This document shows positions 9,469 through 18,153 of a stretch of 43,464 nt of DNA, in pieces (the first letter of the stretch is position 1; every line of letters starts with the position of its first letter). Origin of the DNA: JBMORL01 sp049322335 (lineage in GTDB: Bacteria; Bacteroidota; Bacteroidia; Flavobacteriales_D; UBA2798); contig JBMORL010000131.1 in NCBI GenBank assembly GCA_049322335.1, positions 1 through 43,464 of the forward strand, written 5' to 3'. Both the position numbers and the translations under genes were made by a program. Below the pieces are notes generated by a model. That model searched no databases, was not told where the DNA came from, and was given only the letters and a program-made list of their open reading frames with translations.

Positions 9469-10554
9469 ATGAAACGCTTTTTCGCCCTGCTTTTTTTTCT
9501 GGCTGCAATTCAATCCCACGCGGCTTACGACACTTTACTTACTGAAACGGCACGATTTATTGGCGGTGCATCCTGTCAAACGGAAAAGTTCATCTCTCTA
9601 CAACAAAAAACATATTATAAAGACCATTTTGATTTTACCAACGGAACGTGGAAAATACTGGATGACTCAACACTCACGCCCATGGTGAATTGGGCGAAAG
9701 AAAAAAATATTATAGAAGTCCGGGATACAGGAACTTGCTTTTATCCTTTTTCCGGCCCTGATTTTTTATTTGCTGAAAAGTTTTTTCCGGGATGTAAAAC
9801 CTATATTCTACTCGGACTGGAACGATTGGGGACGAGTCCGGATATTCTGAAAATGAAAGAAGAATCACTGAAAGAATATCTTGGCGCTATTCGCAGTTCA
9901 CTCCGGTATCTGAATAAAGCCGGGTATTTTGTTACGCAGCATATGAGCCAGGATTTTTCGAAAACCGTTCTGAATGGCAATATTCATATTCTATTTTATT
10001 TTTTGGCGCGCAGCGGCCATGTTATTCAACAGGTGGATCGTGGTTTTATCGATGGTACCGGAAATTTTATAGTGAACTCAATGAATACCAAAAAAAACAG
10101 CAATGGCCTTTGCATCACATTCAGCAGGGAAAATGAAATACAGGAAAAAAAACTCTATTATTTTTCCATTGATGTTGCCGATTATAAACTGGGGGCCGAT
10201 TCCGGTTTTGAAAAATTTGTGAGAAGTTTTTCCCTTGTCAATACTTATATCAAATCTGCTTCGTATATTCTTGCCAATAAGAATTTTTCGGTGATGCGGA
10301 AAATCATCTCCGATCTCAGTTTAAAATTATTGCAGGATGATACAGGAATGCCTTTAAAGGAGATTGACCCGAAGTTGTTTGAACTGCAAATGTGGGGCAC
10401 CTATACCAAAACGATCAAAGATTTATCGTGGGGTTACCAGCCGGATTTAAAAGAAGCATTACAGAAATCGGGGAATAATTATCCGCTTCCTTTTTATATC
10501 AGTTATAATGGAAACTACGGTGAAGGCGTGATGATGTTTGGGAGGAAGAAATAG
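9469..10554 (+). CDS. Secreted protein of unknown function
   Basis: 361 residues from the ATG at 9469 (a TTG one codon earlier is possible). MKRFFALLFFLAAIQSHA is a good signal peptide, so the mature protein is periplasmic or outer-surface. I do not recognise a named domain. Visible features: a segment with Phe/Pro/Gly (FYPFSGPDFLFAEKFFPGC, about 85-103) followed by YILLGLERLGTSPD, a helical stretch with LKEYLGAIRSSLRYL, and a C-terminal LPFYISYNGNYGEGVMMFG. The FSGPDFL/GLE.LG pattern looks like a conserved Bacteroidota family rather than random sequence. No catalytic motif is evident. It is transcribed away from the minus-strand PspC gene, with 63 bp of simple repeat between the stops. Confidence 0.8.
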   Translation: MKRFFALLFFLAAIQSHAAYDTLLTETARFIGGASCQTEKFISLQQKTYYKDHFDFTNGTWKILDDSTLTPMVNWAKEKNIIEVRDTGTCFYPFSGPDFLFAEKFFPGCKTYILLGLERLGTSPDILKMKEESLKEYLGAIRSSLRYLNKAGYFVTQHMSQDFSKTVLNGNIHILFYFLARSGHVIQQVDRGFIDGTGNFIVNSMNTKKNSNGLCITFSRENEIQEKKLYYFSIDVADYKLGADSGFEKFVRSFSLVNTYIKSASYILANKNFSVMRKIISDLSLKLLQDDTGMPLKEIDPKLFELQMWGTYTKTIKDLSWGYQPDLKEALQKSGNNYPLPFYISYNGNYGEGVMMFGRKK

Positions 10555-10617
10555 TAGTGAGTAGTGGGATTTGAGTAGTGAGATTATTTAATCCTGGTTT
10601 AATTCTGAGAAATTTGT

Positions 10618-10842
10618 TTAAAGATCCCAGATACTTTTTCTTTTTGGGCCGGGTTTGAAATAGTGTTTGTGCTGGAGAATAAATGCCATAACGAGATAAA
10701 CGAAAAGCATGGAGCCGAAAGTGATAAAAGAAAGATAAATAAATGTAAGGCGGATATTTTTGGTTTGCATACCCAGTTTTTTTCCCCACCATTCGCAAAC
10801 ACCGAAGGCTTGTTTTTCGAAGAAACTAAGGACTGAATTCAT
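10618..10842 (-). CDS. Small PspC-domain membrane protein
   Basis: 74 residues from the ATG at 10842. It fits the PspC pattern: a short amphipathic start, FGVCEWWGKKLGMQTKNIRL (the PspC 'GVCxGLAxxLGxxxxxVRL' signature), then one membrane helix (about 37-57, YLSFITFGSMLFVYLVMAFI), then a basic tail. PspC proteins act in envelope-stress responses in proteobacteria; in Bacteroidota small stand-alone versions are common and their role is unclear. Its start lies inside the end of the DUF2851 gene (17-bp overlap), so the two are translated from one message. A longer reading from 10923 would overlap DUF2851 further and lose the domain start, so I prefer the shorter one. Confidence 0.75.
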   Translation of the reverse strand: MNSVLSFFEKQAFGVCEWWGKKLGMQTKNIRLTFIYLSFITFGSMLFVYLVMAFILQHKHYFKPGPKRKSIWDL

Positions 10843-12118
10843 ATTCTTTTGACCTGATAAGACAAGTTCCGATACTGCAAGATAAGCATTTTTTCTTTTC
10901 GCACCAATGATCAAACTGCTCAATCATGGCCTGTGAATCGAAGGCATTGTTGTTTTCCAATCCAAGGGATTGCCAGAGGCGGGTATACCGGTTGAATTCG
11001 GGCTTAAGTTCAGCCAGCCAGTCGAGGGCTTTTTGCCGGTATTTTTCCTCATCTCTTAAATGGCCATAACAAAAAATAAGGGGGATAGCAGCATTGATCA
11101 AAATTCCGTTGAGGGCCTGTTCTCCCAGGAATTTTTTGTGATTTCCGACACTTTCTCCAAACCGGAAATGGGTATTCCAGTATTCTGAAGCGGGTACGTG
11201 AAATTTTTCGAAGAAGGAAGCTGCCGAGGGTGTTTCGCAAAGTTCATAAAAGATATCGGGCGACCGGTGCATAACGGCCGCCAACTGGGCTATGCGTATG
11301 GTAGGGAAATTGGACGGCCGCATTTTGGAAAATTTCCATTCACCGCCTGTAAGGGGAAAGGATATATTTTTCTTTTTCTGAAAAGCATATTCTTTTTTAA
11401 GCAGGCGAAAATACGGGTCTGAGAATTTTGTATTCAGAAATCCCGCTTGTCCGAACAGGATAGCTTCGATGATTTGCAAATTGCCTGCATTTTTTTTTAT
11501 CAATTTGTGTGACACCGACAAAGCCAGTTGCTCAAAAGCCTGTGCATTGGTTTTTTGTCCCAATGCCCTTGCGAATAACACAAAAGCCACTTCTTCCCAG
11601 TCGTATTTGAATTTTTCAAGCAATTGAATCACCGGCTTTGTTTTTCTTTCGAGCCGCGACACCAAAGCCTTATCAAATTGTGAGCGGATAACTGCAGGAG
11701 AAATTTCAGAAATATATTCACGGCAGCTTACAGGGGTAAAAACAGCTACCAGGCTTTTGTAATTTTTATAAAACAACCCGGGAAGTTTGTCTTTTAATTC
11801 CAAAACCGGGATCCGTTTTCCATGTGTATTGTACACTTCTTCATCGTGTTGATAAACAACATGCAGCACCACACTATTATACGTTTCATCCAAATGATGA
11901 TTATGTTTTCTCCAGTCGGAACTGTTGATATGAATTTCCACATTACCCGCCCACTGAACACCATCCAGTGAAATGCGTGCATCAAAAAAATCGGGACCGG
12001 CATCATGGTTATGAATTCCGGGTTTTGAAATAATTACTTTTTCACCTGAAGTGGTGTAGATATCATCCTGCCTAAACATTAAAAATTTCCAGGAGAAGTG
12101 AAGAAAGTCTTCGGTCAT
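10826..12118 (-). CDS. DUF2851 family protein
   Basis: 430 residues, matching the usual length of DUF2851. The N-terminal half contains the family's conserved blocks: FSWKFLMF, GIHNHDAGPDFFDARI (about 33-48), WAGNVEIHINSSDWRKHNHH, then YNSVVLHVVYQHD and IPVLEL; the C-terminal end has paired cysteines (KKKCLSCSIGTCLI). The His/Asp-rich blocks resemble a nuclease-type or metal-binding centre, but the function of the family is not established to my knowledge. It is widely kept in Bacteroidota. It is followed by, and overlaps, the PspC gene. No signal peptide is visible, so it is likely cytoplasmic. Confidence 0.88.
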   Translation of the reverse strand: MTEDFLHFSWKFLMFRQDDIYTTSGEKVIISKPGIHNHDAGPDFFDARISLDGVQWAGNVEIHINSSDWRKHNHHLDETYNSVVLHVVYQHDEEVYNTHGKRIPVLELKDKLPGLFYKNYKSLVAVFTPVSCREYISEISPAVIRSQFDKALVSRLERKTKPVIQLLEKFKYDWEEVAFVLFARALGQKTNAQAFEQLALSVSHKLIKKNAGNLQIIEAILFGQAGFLNTKFSDPYFRLLKKEYAFQKKKNISFPLTGGEWKFSKMRPSNFPTIRIAQLAAVMHRSPDIFYELCETPSAASFFEKFHVPASEYWNTHFRFGESVGNHKKFLGEQALNGILINAAIPLIFCYGHLRDEEKYRQKALDWLAELKPEFNRYTRLWQSLGLENNNAFDSQAMIEQFDHWCEKKKCLSCSIGTCLIRSKEYEFSP

Positions 12119-12209
12119 TTTTTCGAATTGGAAGACAAAAATAAAAGGAAGTAGAAAAGGGAGGATGAGATTAAGTGATTAGTTTTCAACTAAGTAGAAA
12201 TACGTAATT

Positions 12210-12245
12210 TCACCCCACGTCCCCTATCCTCAAGAGAGGGGGAGA
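12210..12245. repeat. Second copy of the C-rich/GAGAGGGGG repeat
   Basis: This is a degenerate copy of the element at 9192-9226: a CACCCCACG start, then CCCCTATCC and AGAGAGGGGGAGA. It lies in the 322-base gap between DUF2851 and pseI. Its stem is weaker than that of the other copy. Confidence 0.65.
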
Positions 12246-12320
12246 CATCATTTGTTTTCAATTTATCTTTTCGGTTGTGTTCAAGTTCATTTTTTCTTAT
12301 CGTGTTTTTCAAATGCGCGG

Positions 12321-12384
12321 GGTTACCTCTCCCTGCCACGCGTAACCGCGTGGCTGTCCCTCCCCTGGCAGGGGAGGGAGGTAA
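12321..12384. repeat. GC-rich nested inverted repeat
   Basis: An outer pair (GTTACCTCTCCCTGCC and, inverted, GGCAGGGGAGGGAGGTAA) encloses two perfect hairpins: CCACGCG/CGCGTGG with a 4-base loop at 12336-12353, and CCCTCCCCTG/CAGGGGAGGG around one base at 12358-12378. It looks like a dispersed palindromic element. A minus-strand reading frame across it (12190-12435) is repeat-derived and is not called. Confidence 0.75.
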
Positions 12385-12414
12385 TTGCCGAGATGTTTTA
12401 ATTAAGTCGTAATT

Positions 12415-12441
12415 ATTTTTTTGATCTGCGATCAAAAAAAT
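12415..12441. repeat. Perfect 12-bp-stem palindrome at the end of pseI
   Basis: A-T7-GATC and GATC-A7-T surround a 3-base loop (12427-12429), touching the pseI stop codon. A hairpin right after the stop could protect the 3' end or aid termination, but the T-run precedes the stem and the A-run follows it on either strand, the reverse of a standard intrinsic terminator. Confidence 0.6.
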
Positions 12442-13484
12442 TATTTTGAAATGTTTTCGCTTTGCAAGGGAGTTCCTTTTTTTAAGTCGGTAGTGGCGGT
12501 TTTGCCTAAGATGGAGAAATAGAATTTTGGAGCGAGGCCGAGGGCGGGACGGATAACGCGGATATTTTTTTCGGTGAAGGTTTCTCCTTTTTTAATATCG
12601 GCATTTACATAAATGGAGCGCTTGTAAGTGAGGCTTAGTTTCTCTTTTTCGGTTAATTCATACGATACTTTTCCCAATGCCAGCCAGGCACGTTCGCATT
12701 CTGTGACGAGGGATTTCATTTCTGCCGGTTCCATGGAGAATGCAGCGTCTACTCCCCCATCAGCACGATTTAAAGTGAAATGTTTTTCTATCACCACTGC
12801 TCCCAAGGCAATGGAAGCAACAGAAACACCAATTCCCATAGTATGGTCGGATAACCCCGCTTCCACTCCGAATTTTTCGCGGATATCGGGAATGGTGAGA
12901 ATATTTGTATTTTCGGGAGAAGCGGGATAAGTGCTGGTACATTTCAGTAAAACTAACTGTTTACACCCTGCTTGTTTTAATACTTCCACCGATTCGCGGA
13001 TATCGTTTTCAGATGCAACACCTGTCGACATGATAACCGGCTTTCCCGTTTTTGCCACTTTTACAAGAAGCGGATGGTGTGTATTTTCGAAGGAAGCAAT
13101 TTTATAGCAGGGTACATTTAACGATTCCAGGAAATCTACTGCTGTTTCATCAAAAGGTGAACTAAAAACGATCAACCCTTTTTTGACAGCGTGATCGAAA
13201 ATGGGTTTATGCCATTCCCAGGGCGTGTAAGCTTCTTTATAGAGCTGATGTAATTCCTTCCCTTTCCATAGTGATCCTTCATCATTGATGGTATAAGCGC
13301 CTTCCATGGTGATGGTATCGGCCGTATAGGTTTGTAGTTTAATAGCATCCACACCAGTTTCCGCGGCAGCATCAACAATAGCCAGTGCCCGGTCGAGCGA
13401 CTGGTTATGATTGCCTGACATTTCGGCAATGATAAAAGGCTTATAAGAGCGGCCTATTTTGCGCTGGGAGATGGAGAATGGCAT
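12441..13484 (-). CDS. pseI: Pseudaminic acid synthase (NeuB family)
   Basis: 347 residues. The enzyme condenses phosphoenolpyruvate with 2,4-diacetamido-2,4,6-trideoxy-L-altrose to give pseudaminic acid. The TIM barrel (about 15-270) has PFIIAEMSGNHNQSLDRAL (16-34), which matches PseI better than sialic acid synthases, KLQTYTADT (49-57), CTSTYPA (182-188), GLSDHTMG (210-217) and VIEKHFTL (231-238); the His residues of the last two blocks correspond to the metal ligands of NeuB. A SAF domain closes the protein (about 285-345, IKKGETFTEKNI ... LKKGTPL). It is separated from the rest of the pse genes by one T9SS protein gene. It is distinct from the NeuB-like half of the fusion at 18150-19928, so the window holds two synthase-type enzymes. 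Confidence 0.93.
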   Translation of the reverse strand: MPFSISQRKIGRSYKPFIIAEMSGNHNQSLDRALAIVDAAAETGVDAIKLQTYTADTITMEGAYTINDEGSLWKGKELHQLYKEAYTPWEWHKPIFDHAVKKGLIVFSSPFDETAVDFLESLNVPCYKIASFENTHHPLLVKVAKTGKPVIMSTGVASENDIRESVEVLKQAGCKQLVLLKCTSTYPASPENTNILTIPDIREKFGVEAGLSDHTMGIGVSVASIALGAVVIEKHFTLNRADGGVDAAFSMEPAEMKSLVTECERAWLALGKVSYELTEKEKLSLTYKRSIYVNADIKKGETFTEKNIRVIRPALGLAPKFYFSILGKTATTDLKKGTPLQSENISK

Positions 13485-13581
13485 GTTCGATTTTCAATAA
13501 AGCATGTAAAGTTAGGAAAAAGTATTAATTAAATCTCTTTACAGTTTTATGCTAAATTCTGTTTATTTAAGATGATTCGCC

Positions 13582-13607
13582 TTTCTTTTGTCTTGACACA
13601 AAAGAAA
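13582..13607. repeat. Perfect 10-bp-stem hairpin
   Basis: TTTCTTTTGT and ACAAAAGAAA pair around a 6-base loop (CTTGAC). It lies upstream of pseI within the 383-base gap and marks the start of a larger repeat-like region; a plus-strand frame through it (13572-13793) reads as repeat, not gene. Confidence 0.7.
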
Positions 13608-13671
13608 CAACTTGCGAAGCAAATTCACGAATTCCTTAGAAATAAAGAAAAAGAAATGAGTAAAAAGTCAA

Positions 13672-13826
13672 GGCTTATTTTGCCTGCCCTGATTTTCAGA
13701 AAATTATTCTCCTCACGGAACCCAAGCCGTGCCTTAGGCATTTGGGTGTCAAAGCGGCCCTCGTGGGTTCTCACCTGGCCACCGCACGAATAATTTTCGA
13801 AAATACTACGGCAATCAAAATAGGCC
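13672..13826. repeat. MITE-like imperfect inverted repeat
   Basis: The left arm (13672-13718, beginning GGCTTATTTTGCCTGCC) pairs imperfectly with the right arm (13779-13826, whose complement begins GGCCTATTTTGATTGCC); both include GAAAATTATTC. The centre has further paired pieces, GGAACCCA with TGGGTTC and CCCAA with TTGGG. It looks like a mobile or formerly mobile palindromic element of about 155 bp with no coding capacity. Confidence 0.65.
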
Positions 13827-13867
13827 GAAATACATTCTTTTAAAATGGATTGTTTGAAATTTATGTT

Positions 13868-16453
13868 TTACCTGAACAAGGAAACCGTATGCCTTCCTGA
13901 GATATCGGCTCCACCGAATGAGCCTTTGAAGAGAACGAAGTAAACCCCGTCCGGAACTTTTTTCCCTTCAAAACTTCCCTCCCACCTGAATTCGGGATCA
14001 TCGGAAATAAACAACAATTGCCCCCAGCGGTTATATATTTCAACATGTAATTCGTCACTGCATACATCTGAAATACCGGAAATCCTGAACTCATCGTTTA
14101 TCCCATCTCCGTTAGGAGAAAAAACATTGGGAATGAAACCAAGATAGCCATTGCTTTCGATGATATCAAGGTAAACAGAATCGGTATCCGTACATCCGTT
14201 ATTATCTGTTACCGTAAGCCAATACCAACCCGTTGTATCGGCCATAACGGAAGACGTGACAGACCCATCATTCCAGAGATATCCCGATGCGGAACTATTG
14301 GCAGCTAATAAAAACGCACAGGATTCACGGTCGGGACCCAGGTTGACATTCGAGGTATTGTAGGTGCCGATATTCATTGTATCATTCCCCGAACAACCGT
14401 TCGCGTCTGTTACCATTACAAAATAAGTCCCGATAGTGTTTACTGTCAATGAATCCTGCGTGGAATTATCCGGCCATAAAACGGAAGAATAACCCATTGC
14501 GTAAAGAGTAATACTAAATGCTGTTCCCGGGCAAAACGAAGTATCATTTCCCAGATCAGGTTGTGGGGAAGAATTGATAGTTATGTTTATTGTATCATTG
14601 GAAATGCAACCAAAAGCGTTTTCAGCAGCGATGAAAATCAAAGAAGAAGAAGAAACTAAAAATGTATCAGTAGTGTTTCCGTTCCAGGTAAAATCAACAG
14701 ACGGATCGTTATTGATATAAGTTACGGAAGAGCACGAACTGGTGTCAGGGAAATTAATAACCGGAAGAGGTTGAAAATTTACATTCACCGTATCGTAAGC
14801 ACTGCATCCGTTATATGTAACTTCCACAATATAGTTTCCGGATGCTACAACATTTATTTGCTGCGTTGTGTCACCAGTCGACCATATATAATCAGCATTG
14901 GAAATACCCGCATCCAGTGTTAGTGTTTCACCCTGGCAAGCGCTTAATGACGGAGGGAGATTAAGATTAAAACCATTTCCGCTGGAAGAAATGGATAAAA
15001 TAATTCTGAACGTATCACAGAGCGGAAAACAATAATCATCGCACCAGGAAACTATTATGGTATCCGAACCATTTTGGGTTACCGCTGAATAGTCAATTGT
15101 ATTTCCTGACAAAGAAACATTTCCGTTTGTTCCCGGAAGCAATGAAAATGAAATATTATCTCCCTCGTTATCGGAAAGAATGGAAGACAGATTTATGGAA
15201 AGAGTGTCGAAGCCGGGAGAGCATGAATTGTCTGTGTAATTTAAAGTAGTATCTGATTGTTGAGGCAAAGAGTTTTTGTATTCAAAAAAATCAGGAAATA
15301 AATGTACCATTCCCAAATCCGATCCCATATTTAATTGAGTGGCATTAAAGTTACATCCCGCACCTGCTACATTCGGGTTATTTATAACTCCAATTTGTTG
15401 AACAATACCACTGGGATTAGTATACATGAAATAAATTTTGTTATCAGGCCCTAATCTCAATCCACGGGCAACGTAATTGTTATCATTAGAAACATTATAA
15501 ATTAAAGTTGGATTATTTAGTGGAAAATTCAGATCGTATTGATATAATTTCCCTCCTGTTGAAGCTGAACGATATTTTGAAAAATATAGTTTTGTCCCGT
15601 CAGAAGACCATTCACAATCAAACATTCCCTGCCAGTGATTTGTGGCGGATCCCATAGGAGTTCCAGGAATAATTGTTTCACCGGACAGTATTCCGGTTGC
15701 CGGATCAAAATCTATTATCAAAGATGGCTGATATTCACGATTACTAAAAATGGCCAATTTATTTGTAACATTATTATATCTGAACCCTCTGATATCCGTC
15801 AAAGTGTTATTAAGATTGTAGGTATAAACAAAAGAAACTCCGGATGAGGATATAGAGTATACTTTAATATCACTGTTTAAGTTTCCAGGTACCAGCAGCC
15901 ATGAGTCACGACTATTTTCCTTTAATATCACTTCCATTCCTTCTGCAACAGAAGTTGTTAATAAGATATTTTTTTGACCAGAAACAACGTCCCCCTTTGG
16001 AACTGCCATAGTTCCATTTCCCTGTAATGTCATATCAATAACGCTATAATATAAATCACCATACAAAACAGACTCAGTTGCTGTAGTATTATGGAAAATA
16101 TAATATCTGTCACAATTCGATGGATCGATAGCAACCTTAGCTGTTCCAAATGAGGATATATTGGAAGATAAGCCATAACCATTAGGCATAACCTGATGAC
16201 CTACATCAACTACACGTTCCCCGGAAGAATAAAACATCAAATTACCGCTTTGAGGATGAGTGACAACTACACATCCCTCACCCGTATAAGGTGTATAGCT
16301 ATTATTGGTAATTACAACGTTATTATTTGCATCAAAATAAAAGCCCTTGGCTGTTGGTCCAAAATGCCAGTATTTTTTCTCTAACTGAGAATAAACAGTA
16401 CAATTTATCACCAATAAAATCAATATAAAAAATATTTGAATCAAACGATTCAT
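13868..16453 (-). CDS. T9SS type B surface protein with N-terminal propeller-like region
   Basis: 861 residues with a signal peptide (MNRLIQIFFILILLVINCTVYSQ written in part: hydrophobic 4-19, cleavage after YSQ). The first 380 residues follow the Bacteroidota pattern KYWHFG ... GCVVVTHPQSGNLMFYSSGERV ... MPNGYGL ... YYIFHNTT, repeated WD/propeller-like strands with SSDGTKLYFSKY. Then come a cadherin-like segment (about 390-490), three Ig/PKD-like domains each with a WSTGD/WPDNST-type core (about 495-760) and the type B sorting domain (GFIPNVFSPNGDGINDEF ... EIYNRWGQLLF ... VSLFR) to the end. It should be exported and displayed or released by the T9SS. It sits between pseI and the other pse genes, on the same strand, so it may be a target of the glycan made here; that is inference only. 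Confidence 0.9.
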   Translation of the reverse strand: MNRLIQIFFILILLVINCTVYSQLEKKYWHFGPTAKGFYFDANNNVVITNNSYTPYTGEGCVVVTHPQSGNLMFYSSGERVVDVGHQVMPNGYGLSSNISSFGTAKVAIDPSNCDRYYIFHNTTATESVLYGDLYYSVIDMTLQGNGTMAVPKGDVVSGQKNILLTTSVAEGMEVILKENSRDSWLLVPGNLNSDIKVYSISSSGVSFVYTYNLNNTLTDIRGFRYNNVTNKLAIFSNREYQPSLIIDFDPATGILSGETIIPGTPMGSATNHWQGMFDCEWSSDGTKLYFSKYRSASTGGKLYQYDLNFPLNNPTLIYNVSNDNNYVARGLRLGPDNKIYFMYTNPSGIVQQIGVINNPNVAGAGCNFNATQLNMGSDLGMVHLFPDFFEYKNSLPQQSDTTLNYTDNSCSPGFDTLSINLSSILSDNEGDNISFSLLPGTNGNVSLSGNTIDYSAVTQNGSDTIIVSWCDDYCFPLCDTFRIILSISSSGNGFNLNLPPSLSACQGETLTLDAGISNADYIWSTGDTTQQINVVASGNYIVEVTYNGCSAYDTVNVNFQPLPVINFPDTSSCSSVTYINNDPSVDFTWNGNTTDTFLVSSSSLIFIAAENAFGCISNDTINITINSSPQPDLGNDTSFCPGTAFSITLYAMGYSSVLWPDNSTQDSLTVNTIGTYFVMVTDANGCSGNDTMNIGTYNTSNVNLGPDRESCAFLLAANSSASGYLWNDGSVTSSVMADTTGWYWLTVTDNNGCTDTDSVYLDIIESNGYLGFIPNVFSPNGDGINDEFRISGISDVCSDELHVEIYNRWGQLLFISDDPEFRWEGSFEGKKVPDGVYFVLFKGSFGGADISGRHTVSLFR

Positions 16454-16619
16454 ATCTTTTCATTACCCAAATTAATTTGAGAGAAACCATTTGAAAAAAC
16501 TAGAAAAAGTAATAAAAACAGAATTGGTTTTTTCATAACAATTTAATTTTAAGATGGTTAAAATTAAAAAAATAAAAAATAATATGCAAGAATTTTTAAC
16601 TATATTATTGCCTTGCAAA

Positions 16620-17165
16620 TCAACTATTTATATCAAAATAGTTAGGATTGAAACAGCCAACCAAAATCCTATCTTCATTTTTTTCGTTATTCCAATAATG
16701 CCCTTTTAACTTTCCCTCAATTATCCAACCAGCATTTGTATACGCCTTAATTGACGAAATATTTGATTCATACATACCCCCATAAAGTTTTCGGATATCA
16801 TATTCTTCAAAGGCCAACCTATTCCCAAGTCTAATAGCTTCGACAGCAAGACCTTTTCCGTGATAATCTTTATCACCAATCAAAATGACAAGATCTGAAA
16901 TCTTGTGTGCTTTTGTAATTGGCCCCAATTTTAAAGTACCAATTATAATATCATTTTCCTTATAAAATATTCCATAAGTGTAGGACGTACCTGAATTTTC
17001 CCCTTCAGTTATATTTTCCAATATTTTTTCCCTGGTTATCTTTTGTCTTGAATTAGTATAATATTTCATCAGGTCATCATCCTGGAACCAACTTAAAAAA
17101 CGATCATCCATATCATCAACAGATACCTTTTTTAAATAAAGTCTTTCTGATTCAAATTTTTTCAT
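16620..17165 (-). CDS. pseH: GNAT N-acetyltransferase, probable PseH role
   Basis: 181 residues from the ATG at 17165; an upstream ATG at 17213 would add 16 residues and overlap pseG by 62 bp, so the later start, which begins directly with the RimJ/RimL-type ERLYLKKV strand, is preferred. The acetyl-CoA loop is DKDYHGKGLAVEAIRL (about 97-112), followed by the IRKLYGGMYESNISSIKAYTNAGW segment (quoted here as motif IRKLYGG and NISSIKAY), all standard for the family. In the pseudaminic acid route PseH acetylates the 4-amino group of the PseC product. The gene overlaps the end of pseG by 14 bp and is the last gene of the operon, which supports that job. The family is certain; the substrate is inferred from context. 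Confidence 0.72.
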   Translation of the reverse strand: MKKFESERLYLKKVSVDDMDDRFLSWFQDDDLMKYYTNSRQKITREKILENITEGENSGTSYTYGIFYKENDIIIGTLKLGPITKAHKISDLVILIGDKDYHGKGLAVEAIRLGNRLAFEEYDIRKLYGGMYESNISSIKAYTNAGWIIEGKLKGHYWNNEKNEDRILVGCFNPNYFDINS

Positions 17166-18153
17166 TTTTAATTGTTTTAAAAATATCAAGTAATCTATTT
17201 CCCTGTTGACCATTAAATATTTTTGTAATCAAACTTGTGTCTTTGGAAATCAACGAAGCATTAAAATTTTTAAAATCGATAGCCAGATTATTTTTTATTA
17301 AATAATCATATGCGTGTTTTTGATTTTCAGCTGTCAATACAATATATAAATTTTCGTTACAACATAAATACTCATAAGAAACAGTGCTGCTTGAACAAAT
17401 TCCACATACAGATTTTTCCATCAATACAACGAGTTCCTTAGAAGAAATATTATAATGAATGCTAATTTGATTAACTGAACTTTCTGCAAATGTCTCTAAT
17501 TCTGATATTCCTAAATAAGAGGAGCCAACAACAACATCAATTGGCATTTTACTCTTGAATGTGTCGATAATTTTGCAGATACTTAAAGTCCTGTTCATTG
17601 GATCAGCACCCCCAAGACAGATAAATATGTTATGAGATTTATTTTTTATTTTCCCTTTGTGACGATTTAAAGCTGAAAGTAAAAATTCATTTCTTAAAAA
17701 AGCATATTCAATTCCTGTGTAAATCTTGATTGAAGAATCAATTTTATAATCCTCCAGTTTAACCCCACCGGATGGATTAATAACTATATGGCAATGATAA
17801 TTTTTTTGAATGAAATCATCAATAACCACTAATTTTGATTTTTTTATGTTGATTTTTTCTTGATAAATAAAATCAAAATTATATCCGTCTAATACGATAA
17901 TTTCACCTTTGAAGCTAAATTTTACTGCTAAATATTCAGCCTCCTCAGTATAACTCTCAAACTCTTTCAATGAAAAAATCTCGTTACAATATTTCAGGAT
18001 AAGTTTTCGGATATTCTCTGAAGGTTCGCGAATGAGGAAAATAGTTTCAAATTCACCGTTGAGTTTTTCGGCAAGGGCAAGCAGACGGTAGACATGTCCC
18101 AATCCTATTTGAGAGTTTCCGTCAGCGCGCAGGTATACCCTTGGTTTTTTCAT
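17152..18153 (-). CDS. pseG: UDP-2,4-diacetamido-2,4,6-trideoxy-L-altropyranose hydrolase
   Basis: 333 residues with a GT-B-like fold related to MurG. It removes UDP to give the free sugar that PseI condenses with phosphoenolpyruvate. The N-terminal signature RADGNSQIGLGHVYR (9-23) contains His20, matching the catalytic His17 of the Campylobacter enzyme; further blocks are IVLDGYNFD, LVVIDDF, INPSGG, FICLGGADPMN (about 180-190) and a Ser-rich loop ICSSSTVSYEYLC that binds the nucleotide. The start ATG overlaps the stop of the fusion gene by 4 bp and its own end overlaps the GNAT, so these three are translationally coupled. Local sequence is noticeably A/T-rich compared with the neighbouring fusion and pseB genes. 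Confidence 0.92.
   Translation of the reverse strand: MKKPRVYLRADGNSQIGLGHVYRLLALAEKLNGEFETIFLIREPSENIRKLILKYCNEIFSLKEFESYTEEAEYLAVKFSFKGEIIVLDGYNFDFIYQEKINIKKSKLVVIDDFIQKNYHCHIVINPSGGVKLEDYKIDSSIKIYTGIEYAFLRNEFLLSALNRHKGKIKNKSHNIFICLGGADPMNRTLSICKIIDTFKSKMPIDVVVGSSYLGISELETFAESSVNQISIHYNISSKELVVLMEKSVCGICSSSTVSYEYLCCNENLYIVLTAENQKHAYDYLIKNNLAIDFKNFNASLISKDTSLITKIFNGQQGNRLLDIFKTIKNEKI

Noticed and set aside
9317..9508. Minus-strand 63-residue frame overlapping the start of the gene at 9469
   Set aside because: It covers the signal peptide codons of a convincing plus-strand gene and shows no domain.
12190..12435. Minus-strand 81-residue protein
   Set aside because: Its sequence is translated from two GC-rich palindromic repeats (for example PPSPARGG); no gene-like pattern.
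12415..12441. Intrinsic terminator after pseI
   Set aside because: The stem is perfect but the T-run precedes it and the A-run follows on either strand, the reverse of a terminator; kept only as a palindrome.
13572..13793. Small plus-strand protein of 73 residues
   Set aside because: It runs through a hairpin and one arm of an inverted repeat, has no recognisable domain and no start context; it reads as repeat.
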